From Falsiroseomonas selenitidurans (GTDB lineage: Bacteria > Pseudomonadota > Alphaproteobacteria > Acetobacterales > Acetobacteraceae): a stretch of 48,083 nucleotides of DNA. A program made the translations under genes and the position numbers. A model generated the notes under the pieces. The model saw only the letters and a program-made list of their open reading frames with translations, had not been told where the DNA came from and made no database searches. The stretch covers positions 1-48,083 of the forward strand of contig NZ_JAAVNE010000041.1 in NCBI RefSeq assembly GCF_012103215.1, given 5' to 3'. Below are positions 24,271-31,983 of this stretch, one piece after another. Each line of letters opens with the position of its first letter. The first letter of the stretch is position 1.

Positions 24271-26427
24271 CTATCCCCGCACAATGCTGGTGGCGCTGCC
24301 GCCGCGGCGGATGGCGTCGAGCGTGGCCGCACTGGCCTGGCGCACGATCTGCGCCGAGAGCACGCGCAGCCGGGCCTCGACCCCGGCATCGGCGCCGCGC
24401 GCATCGATGGTGATGCTCTGGTTGATGACGGGCCCACCCGGCGCCATGCCGTTGGGCAGCACCGTGCCTGCGGAGCTCGGCACGAACCATTCGGGCCCCC
24501 GCTCGCCCACGATGTAGGGCTGGCCGCCCGCCACCGGCCCACCCTCGGCGCGGAACAGCCCACCCAGCGCCGAGCCGATCCCCGAGAAGATCGAGCCGAA
24601 GTCGAAGCCACTGAGGCTGGAGGTCACCGCCGTGCCGAGCGGCTCGGTGATGGTGCGGCGGACCACGATGCGGGCGATGTCCTGCAGGATGCCCTGCAGC
24701 ACCTTGGAAAAACTCTCGCCCTTAATGATCGCGTCCTCAAAGGCCGAGGAGAAGGTCAGGCCGAGCTCGCGCGCCGTGTTGCTGGTGCGCTCGGTTGCCT
24801 GCTGGACGCGCTGCTGGCTGCGCTCCAACTCCTCCAGCGCGGCATTGGCCTCGCGCGAGACGGTCTCGTCCGGGATGGGCTGGCCGATCCGTTCGGACCG
24901 CTCCACCAGCCGGCCGAGGGTTTCCAGGCGGCGAGTGTAGCGTTCCTGGGCGTTCTCGTTGTTCTGGATCAGCCGCTCGCGCTCGCGGATGATATCGTTG
25001 ATCTCGCGCTCGGCCTCGCGGTCGGGGCGCGGGATGGCGGCCACACGGCGGGTGGTGCCCTCGATGCGGCGCAGGGCCTCGTCGCGCTCGCGGAGCGCCA
25101 GGGTTTCGAGGCGGGTGCGATCGGCAGCGGTGATGCCGCCGGCGGCCTCGGCCTCGCGCAGGCGGCGGACGCGGTCATCGTATTCGCTGTTGATGCGGAA
25201 GCGGTCGTCGAGCGCCTTGCGGAGTTCCTCGGCATCCGCGGCCGTGCGGCGACGGCGGGCCTCGGCGGCCTGGGCAGCGGCGCCCTCCTGCTCGGTGCGC
25301 TGGCGCTCGCCGGCAGCCTGCTCGCCGCGGGTGATCTCATCCTGGAGTTCGGCGTACTGCCGCCGCAATTCCTCCAGCCGCGCGGCGCGATCGACGCCCG
25401 CCTGCTGCTGGGCGGTGCCGACCAGGCCCCCGCGGATCGAGCCACGGCGCGGCTGCGAGCGCAGGCTGTCGCGGCCGTCGTTCTCCGCCTCGAGGCGGGC
25501 GATCTGGGCGCGCAAGGCCTCGGCCTGGGCGCGGCGGTCTGCCTCCTGCTCAGAGGGCAGCAGCAGGCCGGAGCCGCGGCGGACGCCATCCAGCACGCGG
25601 GCGGCGCCGGAGAGCGCCCGCGCCAGGGCGTTGGACAGCCCGATCGCCTGGTCCAGCCGGGCGAGGAACTGGTCGGCCGCGGCGGTCAGCTGGCCGAAGG
25701 CGCGGCCGACGGAGAGCGGTGCGCGCTCGAACTCACCATTCAGCCGCTCGACCGCGCGCAGCAGCGCGGGAAACACCGTGTCGGCGGTGAGCTTGCCCTC
25801 GGAGCCGAGCTTGCGGAGCTCGCCGATCGAGACGCCGAGCTCGCGGGCCAGCGCCTGCGCCAGGGTGGGCAGGCCTTCGAGGATCGAGCGGAGTTCGTCG
25901 CCCTGCAGCGTGCCGGAGGCCAGCGCCTGGGCCAGCTGCTGCGTGCTGGAGGCAATCTCCTGCTGGCTGGCGCCCGATGCGATGGCAATGCGCTGCAGGC
26001 CACCGACAAGGGAGGCGACCTGATCGGAGGTGGCGCCGATCTCGCGGGCCGCGATCGAGAAGCGCGCGAAGGCGTCCACGCTCTCGCGCACCGCCACGCC
26101 GGTCTGCAGGCTGTCGCGATACAGCCGGTCATAGATCTCGCCGGCGCGCTCGACGGAGCCGAGCGCGGTGTTGAGCCGGCCCATGGACTGGGTGAGCGCA
26201 TCACCCGCCACCACGACGGCGCGCAGCCCGGCGGCGAGGCCGGCGATCTGCACGCCGCGGATCGCGACGTCGAGCAGGTCCAGCGCGCGGGAGGCACGAT
26301 CGGCGCCGCCCTGGATGCGCTCCAGGGATCGCTGGCCGGTCTCGCCGACCTCGCGGAGCTCCTGCTTGACGCGGGCGGCATCGTCGAGCGACAGCCGGAC
26401 CGAGACGCGGCGGGTGGCGTCAGCCAT
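24271..26427 (-). CDS. Tail length tape-measure protein
   Basis: 718 residues. The N-terminal TP901/lambda-H type tape-measure core is clear: GDELRSILEGLPTLAQALARELGVSIGELRKLGSEGKLTADTVFPALLRAVE. A long coiled-coil middle (about residues 280-540, rich in R, E, A and Q) and a C-terminal GGPVAGGQPYIVGERGPEWFVPSSAGTVLP motif follow. It sets tail length and helps DNA entry. The ATG at 26427 follows a GGAGG site. The small size suggests a fairly short tail. Confidence 0.93.
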   Translation of the reverse strand: MADATRRVSVRLSLDDAARVKQELREVGETGQRSLERIQGGADRASRALDLLDVAIRGVQIAGLAAGLRAVVVAGDALTQSMGRLNTALGSVERAGEIYDRLYRDSLQTGVAVRESVDAFARFSIAAREIGATSDQVASLVGGLQRIAIASGASQQEIASSTQQLAQALASGTLQGDELRSILEGLPTLAQALARELGVSIGELRKLGSEGKLTADTVFPALLRAVERLNGEFERAPLSVGRAFGQLTAAADQFLARLDQAIGLSNALARALSGAARVLDGVRRGSGLLLPSEQEADRRAQAEALRAQIARLEAENDGRDSLRSQPRRGSIRGGLVGTAQQQAGVDRAARLEELRRQYAELQDEITRGEQAAGERQRTEQEGAAAQAAEARRRRTAADAEELRKALDDRFRINSEYDDRVRRLREAEAAGGITAADRTRLETLALRERDEALRRIEGTTRRVAAIPRPDREAEREINDIIRERERLIQNNENAQERYTRRLETLGRLVERSERIGQPIPDETVSREANAALEELERSQQRVQQATERTSNTARELGLTFSSAFEDAIIKGESFSKVLQGILQDIARIVVRRTITEPLGTAVTSSLSGFDFGSIFSGIGSALGGLFRAEGGPVAGGQPYIVGERGPEWFVPSSAGTVLPNGMAPGGPVINQSITIDARGADAGVEARLRVLSAQIVRQASAATLDAIRRGGSATSIVRG

Positions 26428-26456
26428 GCGTCGCGCCTCCTAAGTCGGTGGGGTGG

Positions 26457-26780
26457 TCAGGGTCCGGGGGGATCAGTGCGCCCGGCGGCGCTGCCAGCGG
26501 CGAGACCCATGCGCATGGCGAGCAGCAGTTCGGCGGCGGCCCAGCCGGAGGCGCCCATCTCGCGGGCGGTGGTCAGCGCCGCCGGCATGTCGAGATCAAG
26601 GCCCGCCATGGTCGCCGTGGCGCAGGTGGTGCCGGCGGCCCAACAGGCGGCGCCCTCGACGCTGGCCGGCGCGTGGGCGGCGTAGGGGCAGGCAAGGCCG
26701 CAGTCGCGATCGAGCGCCGCGCAGCCGCGGCAGTAGTCAGGGCCCTGGCCGAAGTGCCATTCGGCGCGAGCCCTCAGCCG
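26457..26780 (-). CDS. Tail-assembly chaperone, frameshifted second part (gpT-like)
   Basis: Open frame of 107 codons in the -1 frame of the upstream chaperone, with no ATG or GTG start of its own near the conserved part (AEWHFGQGPDYCRGCAALDRDCGLACPYAAH). It is rich in cysteines. It is probably reached by a -1 ribosomal shift at GGGAAAC (26786-26780), giving a fusion of about 236 residues, as lambda makes gpG and gpGT. A TTG at 26828 is the only other start candidate. Confidence 0.7.
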   Translation of the reverse strand, partial: RLRARAEWHFGQGPDYCRGCAALDRDCGLACPYAAHAPASVEGAACWAAGTTCATATMAGLDLDMPAALTTAREMGASGWAAAELLLAMRMGLAAGSAAGRTDPPGP

Positions 26781-27166
26781 TTTCCCTCCAGCGCCACGGC
26801 GGCGACCGGGCCGGTGGCGCGGTCCCAAAAAGCGGCGGCCATCTCGTCCATGTCCATCAGGCGCTCGACGGCCTCGGGCGAGAGCGGCAGCGGATTGCCG
26901 GCCGCGTCGCCGACGCCCTCCCAGGCGGTGACGGCATGGCGGGCCAGCGCCTTGACCAGGAAGGCGAAGGCGAAGCCGCGGGCCATGTCGGGGTCGAGGT
27001 CGGCCTCCGCGGCCCGAAGCGCGCCGAGGCGACGCGCCGAGCCGGCCTGGGCGGCCGCCATGACGGCGGTGGTGACGGGGCGGATCTCCACGCGCACGCC
27101 GCGGGGAAGGTCGAGCCAGTACGGCTCGACCGGGAGGTCGAGGGTGAGCATGCCGATGTTCTCCAT
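26774..27166 (-). CDS. Tail-assembly chaperone (gpG-like)
   Basis: 130 residues. It starts MENIGMLTLDLPVEPYWLDLPRGVRVEIRPVTTAVMAAAQA and has a helical middle (RGFAFAFLVKALARHAVTAWEGVGD). Its place immediately before the tape measure, together with a frameshift signal at its end, identifies the chaperone that coats the tape measure during tail assembly. The mer operon separates it from the tail tube gene, with which it would normally be co-transcribed; no strong ribosome-binding site is seen before its ATG. Confidence 0.8.
   Translation of the reverse strand: MENIGMLTLDLPVEPYWLDLPRGVRVEIRPVTTAVMAAAQAGSARRLGALRAAEADLDPDMARGFAFAFLVKALARHAVTAWEGVGDAAGNPLPLSPEAVERLMDMDEMAAAFWDRATGPVAAVALEGNG
26780..26786 (-). 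other. -1 programmed frameshift slippery heptamer GGGAAAC
   Basis: In the chaperone frame the codons read GAG GGA AAC GGC TGA, so G_GGA_AAC is in the exact phase for tandem -1 slippage. The zero-frame stop is only one codon further. After the shift the frame stays open for 108 codons to 26457. Confidence 0.75.
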
Positions 27167-27233
27167 AAGTGTTGCGCCCGGGCTTCCCCGGTGGGTGCAG
27201 GCACGAGCCGACCGAGGCGGGTTCTTCGGGAGT

Positions 27234-27326
27234 TCAGTCGAGGTGAAATGCGATGCCCATGAAACGGCCGATCGGCGCCCCGAGGAGGTCCGATAGCGGA
27301 GCGCACGCGACCGGACCCTCGGACAT
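27234..27326 (-). CDS. 30-codon open frame behind second mer operator (possible remnant)
   Basis: Encodes MSEGPVACAPLSDLLGAPIGRFM and seven more residues. The ATG falls inside the operator spacer, so it would be translated only if the transcript starts further upstream, for example from merR read-through. I recognise no family. It may be what remains of a MerR-controlled gene cut when the module entered the phage. Confidence 0.25.
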   Translation of the reverse strand: MSEGPVACAPLSDLLGAPIGRFMGIAFHLD

Positions 27327-27345
27327 GTAGCAACTACAGCTTCAA
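27321..27345 (-). promoter_or_regulatory. Second MerR operator, pointing into the tail genes
   Basis: On the minus strand, TTGAAG is followed by the 19-bp spacer CTGTAGTTGCTACATGTCC, which differs at two positions from the spacer of the main mer promoter (CTGTAGTTACTACAGGTCC at 27839-27857). The -10 position (27320-27315) is a poor match. It lies just after the merR stop and points to the tail chaperone gene. Confidence 0.65.
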
Positions 27346-27373
27346 GGCCCTTTCCCGAGACCTACAGGAGCGG

Positions 27374-27808
27374 TCACGCCTCGGCGCCCTGCGCGGGCGC
27401 GTACAGAGCCTCGACGATGGGACAATCCGGAACCGACCCGCCCTGGCAGCGTGACGCGACCTCGCTGAGGGTCCGCTCCAGCCGCTGGAGGTCGCCGATC
27501 TTCTTTCGCACATCATCGAGATGCTTGAGCGTCACGATCTGCACGTCCGAGCACGAGCTGTGGCCGCCGTCGACAAGTCTCAGGAGGCTACGGATCTCCT
27601 CAAGGCTAAAGCCCAGCTCGCGGCTCCTCCGCACAAAGGTGAGCCGCGCGACGTGCGCGGGCCCGTACACCCGGTGCCGCCCTCCCGTCCGCCCCGGGGC
27701 GGGCAGCAGGCCAATCTTCTCGTAGTACCGGATGGTCTCAATGTTGACCTCCGTCCGCATGGACAGGTCGCCGATCGAAATGCCCTGCTGCCTGCCGTCC
27801 ATCGCCAT
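27374..27808 (-). CDS. merR: Mercury-responsive regulator MerR
   Basis: 144 residues: winged helix (ISIGDLSMRTEVNIETIRYYEKIGLLPAPGR) and the three Hg-binding cysteines in HSSCSDVQ, SRCQGG and VPDCPIVEAL, at typical MerR spacing. It is divergent from merTPFA. The shared promoter between them has the MerR dyad. It represses without Hg(II) and activates with it. A second copy of its operator lies 29 bases past its stop codon. Confidence 0.92.
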   Translation of the reverse strand: MAMDGRQQGISIGDLSMRTEVNIETIRYYEKIGLLPAPGRTGGRHRVYGPAHVARLTFVRRSRELGFSLEEIRSLLRLVDGGHSSCSDVQIVTLKHLDDVRKKIGDLQRLERTLSEVASRCQGGSVPDCPIVEALYAPAQGAEA

Positions 27809-27832
27809 CTCCCAGAGGGCGTAGATTCCCCC

Positions 27833-27863
27833 TTGAACCTGTAGTTACTACAGGTCCCATCTT
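27833..27863 (+). promoter_or_regulatory. mer operon promoter/operator
   Basis: -35 TTGAAC (27833-27838), 19-bp spacer, -10 CATCTT (27858-27863). The dyad CCTGTAGTTACTACAGG at 27838-27854 is centred in the spacer, as in MerR-activated promoters. It controls merTPFA to the right. Confidence 0.88.
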
Positions 27864-27894
27864 GGTCGAGATGACGGAGAAGGGCCAGGCGGCG

Positions 27895-28311
27895 ATGAGC
27901 GACCAAGCGAAACGGAATGTCCTTGCCCCAGGTGACACGGGGGAGCCAACGGCGGATGGAAGTGGCTCGCCCAAGGCGTTGTTGGCCATGGTGGGGTTGC
28001 TGGCCGCCCTCGGCGCGTCGAGCTGCTGCCTCCTACCCCTCGGCCTGTTCCTGGTCGGCGTCAGCGGCGCCTGGATCGGCAACCTGACGGTCCTGGCGCC
28101 CTATCAGCCGGTCTTCATCGCCATCACCCTGGCCTGCCTCGTAGCCGGGTTCTTCGCGGTCTACCGCAAGCCCAAGGCCGCGGCCTGCGCCGATGGCTCG
28201 TACTGCGCCCGACCGGCCTCCGATCGGATCGCCAAGGTCGCCCTCTGGAGCGCGGCCGCCCTTGTCGTGGCAGCCCTCGCCTTCCCATACGCCGCGTCAA
28301 TCCTCCTGTAG
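27895..28311 (+). CDS. merT: Mercuric ion transport protein MerT
   Basis: 138 residues, three membrane helices. A cysteine pair in helix 1 (ALGASSCCLLPLGLFLVGVSGAWIGNL) and a second pair on the cytoplasmic loop (ACADGSYCARP) are the two MerT mercury sites. The ATG at 27895 is preferred because earlier in-frame starts (TTG 27862, ATG 27871) fall at or next to the predicted transcription start; GGAGAAGG lies upstream of it. MerT takes Hg(II) from MerP and passes it to the cytoplasm for MerA. Confidence 0.9.
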   Translation: MSDQAKRNVLAPGDTGEPTADGSGSPKALLAMVGLLAALGASSCCLLPLGLFLVGVSGAWIGNLTVLAPYQPVFIAITLACLVAGFFAVYRKPKAAACADGSYCARPASDRIAKVALWSAAALVVAALAFPYAASILL

Positions 28312-28334
28312 CCGTTTTGAAAAGGAAGCCAGAC

Positions 28335-28628
28335 ATGAAGTTGATCACCCGCCTTGCCGCCGCCCTGGGACTCGTCCTGGCCACCGGCGCCACGGCCTTC
28401 GCCGCCGAACAGACGGCAACTCTCGAAGTGCAGAACATCTCCTGCGTTACCTGCGCGCCCATCGTGAGGCGGACCCTCACCCGTATGCCCGGCGTGAGCC
28501 GGGTGACCGTCGCTGAACACTCCGGGACGGCCACTGCGACGGTCACGTTTGACACTACCAGGACCAACATCGCGGCCCTGGTGCAGGCGACGACCAACGC
28601 CGGATTCCCCTCGCGAGCGGTGCAGTAG
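28335..28628 (+). CDS. merP: Periplasmic mercury-binding protein MerP
   Basis: 97 residues: signal peptide (LITRLAAALGLVLATGATAFAA) and one HMA domain. The metal motif reads ISCVTCAPIV, the counterpart of the common MTCxxC. GVSRVTVAEHSGTATVTF-like strands follow. MerP captures Hg(II) in the periplasm for MerT. It starts 24 bases after merT with AAAGGA upstream. Confidence 0.9.
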   Translation: MKLITRLAAALGLVLATGATAFAAEQTATLEVQNISCVTCAPIVRRTLTRMPGVSRVTVAEHSGTATATVTFDTTRTNIAALVQATTNAGFPSRAVQ

Positions 28629-28656
28629 GGCAGCCCACGAAGCCCCCGGAGGCCCC

Positions 28657-28818
28657 ATGGATATCGTCGAACGGATGATCGGCACCGTCGGCCATGCCTT
28701 CGCGTTCCGCCCCGGCGTGGTGATACCGGACTGGACGCTTGTCACCGAACCGATGGCGCGCGAGGCGCTCGCGCTCGACCCCGGCGGTTCCCCCGGGCGC
28801 GTGGGCAAGGACCGCTGA
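28657..28818 (+). CDS. Small protein of unknown function between merP and merF
   Basis: 53 residues, starting MDIVERMIGTVGHAFAFRPG, with a GGAGG 4 bases before the ATG and the stop one base before merF. No cysteines, signal or membrane helix. Its tight fit in the operon suggests it is translated. I do not recognise it as a known Mer protein; it could be a fragment. Confidence 0.45.
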   Translation: MDIVERMIGTVGHAFAFRPGVVIPDWTLVTEPMAREALALDPGGSPGRVGKDR

Positions 28819-28819
28819 C

Positions 28820-29026
28820 ATGGAAAACCGCAAGCTCATGGCCACCGGCATCATTGGCTTCATGGTGGCTGCTTTGTGCTGCTTCACCCCAATTTTGGCT
28901 GTCCTGTTCGGCGCCGTTGGTCTCTCGGCCGTGCTTGGCTACCTCGACTACGTTCTGATCCCGGCGATGGTCCTGTTTCTTGGGATCGTCGCCTACGCGG
29001 CCTACCGGCGTCGGCGCTCCGCCTAG
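28820..29026 (+). CDS. merF: Mercury transporter MerF
   Basis: 68 residues, two membrane helices. The vicinal cysteines are in MVAALCCFTPILAVLFGAVG (helix 1). MerF is a small Hg(II) importer that can work with or instead of MerT. Unlike many MerF proteins, no second cysteine pair is visible near the C-terminus, which ends AAYRRRRSA. Confidence 0.85.
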   Translation: MENRKLMATGIIGFMVAALCCFTPILAVLFGAVGLSAVLGYLDYVLIPAMVLFLGIVAYAAYRRRRSA

Positions 29027-29059
29027 GCTGCCGGACCAATGAAAAGCAAAGGAACCACC

Positions 29060-30532
29060 GTGAACTTCTTCGCACCGCAGCCTGCCCAGCATGACTGCTG
29101 CGGCGTCAAGCCGAGCCACGGCGAGCGTACACCGGACCTCCTCGTGATCGGCACCGGGTCAGCGGGCTTCTCCGCGGCAATCCGCGCTTCGGAGCTTGGC
29201 GCGAAAGTCACGCTGGTCGGCGACGGAACCATTGGCGGCACCTGCGTCAACATTGGCTGCGTGCCGTCGAAGGCGCTCATCCGGGCGGCGGAGACGCTGC
29301 ACCAAGCGCGCTCCGCCTCGCGCTTCGCCGGGATCACCGCATCGGCGCGGCTGGGGGACTGGAAGGCTCTCGTCGCGCAGAAGGACGAGTTGGTCGCGAG
29401 CCTCCGGCAGGCGAAGTACGCCGATCTCCTGCCGCAATACCCCGACGTCACCTACGTCCCGGGACGGGCACACCTAACGCCAGATGGCGCCGTCATGGTC
29501 GGGGACGCAGCCTACCGGTCTGGGAAGGTCATCATCGCGACCGGGACGTCGCCCGCCGCACCGGCGATCCCCGGGCTGGACACGGTCCCCTGGCTCACCA
29601 GCACGACCGCGATGGAGCTCGAAGAGCTCCCCGCCTCGCTCCTGGTGATCGGCGGCGGCGTCATTGGCGTCGAGCTCGGCCAGATGTTTGCCCGCTTCGG
29701 CGTGCTCGTGACCATCGTGTGCCGTTCCCGGCTGCTGCCCGGTGCGGAGCCGGAGGTGAGCGCGGCGCTGGCCGACTACCTCCGCGCCGAGGGCGTCGAG
29801 GTCCGGTCTGGGGTGTCCTACGAAGCCATACGGCAGGCTGGGAACGGCGGAGTCGAGCTCGTCGCCCGGGACACCGAGGGTACCGCAGTTACGCTCTTCG
29901 CCGAGCGCGTGCTCGTGGCCACAGGCCGGACCCCAAATACAGCTGGGATGGGTCTGGAGGAGGCTGGCGTGGTGCTGGACAGCCGCGGCGCCGTCCAGGT
30001 CGACGACCGGATGCGCACGATGCGCCCGGGGGTCTACGCGGCGGGCGACGTTACTGGCCGTGACCTCTATGTCTATATGGCGGCCCACGGCGGCAAGATC
30101 GCTGCGGAGAACGCGCTCGGCGACGAAAGCGCGCCGCGCTACGACGCCACGGCCATGCCAGAGGTGACCTTCAGTGACCCGCAGGTGGCGAGCGTCGGCC
30201 TGACCGAGGCGGCGGCCCGACGTGCGGGGCTGGAGGTCGAGACCAGGATCGTACCGCTCGACCAGGTGCCCCGGGCGTTGGCAGCCCGCGACACGCGGGG
30301 GCTGATCAAGCTGGTGGCGGAGCGAGGGAGCGGGCGGCTCCTGGGCGCGCACATGCTGGCGCCGGAGGCTGGGGACAGCATCCAGACCGCTGTTTTGGCG
30401 GTGAAGCACAGGCTGACCGTGGCCGACCTGTCGGCGACGATCTTCCCCTACCTGACGACGGTCGAAGCGCTGAAGCTGGCTGCGCTGAGCTTCTCCAAGG
30501 AGGTCGGTAAGCTGTCCTGCTGTGCGGGGTAA
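29060..30532 (+). CDS. merA: Mercuric reductase MerA
   Basis: About 490 residues. FAD-binding GTGSAGFSAAIRA, redox-active disulfide GTCVNIGCVPSK (C62 and C67), NADPH-binding VIGGGVIGVELGQMFARFG, and the C-terminal Hg-binding pair in KLSCCAG. It reduces Hg(II) to volatile Hg(0). There is no N-terminal HMA (NmerA) domain; instead the short N-tail carries HDCCGVKP, which might hold Hg. The GTG at 29060 has AAAGGA at good spacing; an ATG at 29039 is an alternative. It ends 29 bases from the convergent tail tube gene. Confidence 0.95.
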   Translation: MNFFAPQPAQHDCCGVKPSHGERTPDLLVIGTGSAGFSAAIRASELGAKVTLVGDGTIGGTCVNIGCVPSKALIRAAETLHQARSASRFAGITASARLGDWKALVAQKDELVASLRQAKYADLLPQYPDVTYVPGRAHLTPDGAVMVGDAAYRSGKVIIATGTSPAAPAIPGLDTVPWLTSTTAMELEELPASLLVIGGGVIGVELGQMFARFGVLVTIVCRSRLLPGAEPEVSAALADYLRAEGVEVRSGVSYEAIRQAGNGGVELVARDTEGTAVTLFAERVLVATGRTPNTAGMGLEEAGVVLDSRGAVQVDDRMRTMRPGVYAAGDVTGRDLYVYMAAHGGKIAAENALGDESAPRYDATAMPEVTFSDPQVASVGLTEAAARRAGLEVETRIVPLDQVPRALAARDTRGLIKLVAERGSGRLLGAHMLAPEAGDSIQTAVLAVKHRLTVADLSATIFPYLTTVEALKLAALSFSKEVGKLSCCAG

Positions 30533-30561
30533 CTAAAATAGGGCAGCGACGCAGGCTGGTA

Positions 30562-31515
30562 TCAAGCGTACTCCGTCCCCGCCTGCTGGTTCCGCAGCAC
30601 TGCCGTCACCATACGCGTCGCCGTCGCGTTGAATGCAGCGCGGAAATCGAAGCTGGCCTCCACGCCGGCCGGCCCCTCGATCGGTGTCTTGGCCAGCGCC
30701 AGATAGACCTCGTGCAGCGTGATGGTCAGGCTGCGGTTGGCGTCGATGGTGAAGGCCAGCGCGAATTCCGCCGAGGTGCCGGCCTGCGCCTGGGCGAGCA
30801 GCGTCGTGTTCTCGAAGCGCGCCGTGATCTGGCCGGTGCAACGCGCGATGCCGGGATCCACGCCCTCGACGCGACGATCGGCGCGGATGGTGCGCACCGC
30901 CTCCATCCCGTTGGCATAGGTGAGCCGCGCGCCGGTCACCTGCGCCAGCGCCACGCTGCTGCGCGTGATCGATCCCTGGGCCTTGTTGAAGGCGGTATAG
31001 GCCGCGCTGGTGGGCGTCCCGCCTGACGTGGCGCCGGTGCGCACCGAGCCCTGGCCGAGCAGCCCGAAGGTGGCCGTCGCGGCACCGGTAGGCGTGAAGT
31101 CCATCTCCAGCGTGTCGGCGCGCACGCCTGTGCAGACGTCGAAGCTCGGCACGTCAGGATAGCCGATCTCCATCGCATTGCTGGGCAGCGAGGCCGCGCC
31201 CGAGCCGAAGGTGTGGATGAAGTTGATGGTACCGTTGGTGGTCGGCGCACCGAGCAGCAGCCGCAGCCAGTGGCCGATGTTGATCAGGTCGACCGGCACC
31301 ACCGCCTGGCCGGCGACCGTCACCGTGTCGAGGAAGGGCGCGGCGGGATCCCGGTTGCTGCCGACGCCGATGACGTCGGCATCGAGTAGCGGCTGCTCCG
31401 CGCCCAGGTCGCAGGACAGGAACGGCATGCGCCGCCAGTTGCTGCCGGGCGCCGTCCCGTAGACGGTCTCGGGCAGCATGAGCAGGCGGCAATTCGCGCC
31501 GATGGCACGAGGCAT
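30562..31515 (-). CDS. Major tail tube protein
   Basis: 317 residues, beginning MPRAIGANCRLLMLPETVYGTAP. Alternating strands and phrases such as DTLEMDFTPTGAATATFGLLGQGS and GQITARFENTTLLAQAQAGTSAEFALAFT are typical of siphophage tail tube proteins. It should be expressed with the chaperone and tape measure, which are now 3.4 kb away behind the mer operon. Confidence 0.8.
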   Translation of the reverse strand: MPRAIGANCRLLMLPETVYGTAPGSNWRRMPFLSCDLGAEQPLLDADVIGVGSNRDPAAPFLDTVTVAGQAVVPVDLINIGHWLRLLLGAPTTNGTINFIHTFGSGAASLPSNAMEIGYPDVPSFDVCTGVRADTLEMDFTPTGAATATFGLLGQGSVRTGATSGGTPTSAAYTAFNKAQGSITRSSVALAQVTGARLTYANGMEAVRTIRADRRVEGVDPGIARCTGQITARFENTTLLAQAQAGTSAEFALAFTIDANRSLTITLHEVYLALAKTPIEGPAGVEASFDFRAAFNATATRMVTAVLRNQQAGTEYA

Positions 31516-31536
31516 GGGCTTTCTCCTGGATGGGGA

Positions 31537-31983
31537 TCAGGCCAGCGGCGAGCCGGCAACGGTGAACCAGAGGGTGACGGGGATGGCGGCGGCGCGGGCC
31601 GCGGCGGCACCCTCGAACTCGACATCCTCGAAGGCGACGCTGCCGGGCTGCGTCCATTCGACGGCGCCGCCGAGGGTGCGGTTGGCGGTGATGGCCGCGG
31701 CGACATCGACCAGCAGCGCGTCGAGCAGGGTGTTGCGGGCGGCGGGAGTGGCGCCGGCGACGGTGATCTCGACCTCAGCACGATGCTCGATCTGCCAGGC
31801 GAGCGGGGAAAGGATCGGCGTTTCCTCCACCGTCTCGCCATCTCGGACCAGTACCAGCCCGCCAGCAGGAATGCGCTGCGGGATGGTCTCACCGCGCAGC
31901 ACCAGCGGTGCCGGATTCCGCACCACCAGCTGAGTGACGAGCCGGCTGTGCAGTGCGGCGATGGCGGTCTCGCGCGCGCTCAC
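31537..31983 (-). CDS. Phage tail terminator/minor tail protein, putative
   Basis: 148 residues: MSARETAIAALHSRLV start, ILSPLAWQIEHRAEVEITVAG and LWFTVAGSPLA end. Size, start and position directly before the tail tube gene fit tail-terminator type proteins. The GTG at 31983 follows GGAGGT and overlaps the previous stop by 4 nt. Confidence 0.6.
   Translation of the reverse strand: MSARETAIAALHSRLVTQLVVRNPAPLVLRGETIPQRIPAGGLVLVRDGETVEETPILSPLAWQIEHRAEVEITVAGATPAARNTLLDALLVDVAAAITANRTLGGAVEWTQPGSVAFEDVEFEGAAAARAAAIPVTLWFTVAGSPLA

Noticed and set aside
26774..26830. The T5 run at 26831-26827 as the frameshift site
   Set aside because: In the chaperone frame it reads GCT TTT TGG, and the second tRNA would not re-pair after slipping. 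GGGAAAC downstream is a canonical site in the right phase.
18778..30557. The 12-mer GCGACGCAGGCT at 18778-18789 and 30546-30557, each at a border between phage and non-phage DNA, as a possible attachment-site repeat
   Set aside because: Eleven of the 12 bases also occur inside the exonuclease/effector region near 1170, so chance is likely in such GC-rich DNA. The segment between the two copies is not a coherent element, as it would hold half a tail module, and no integrase is near.
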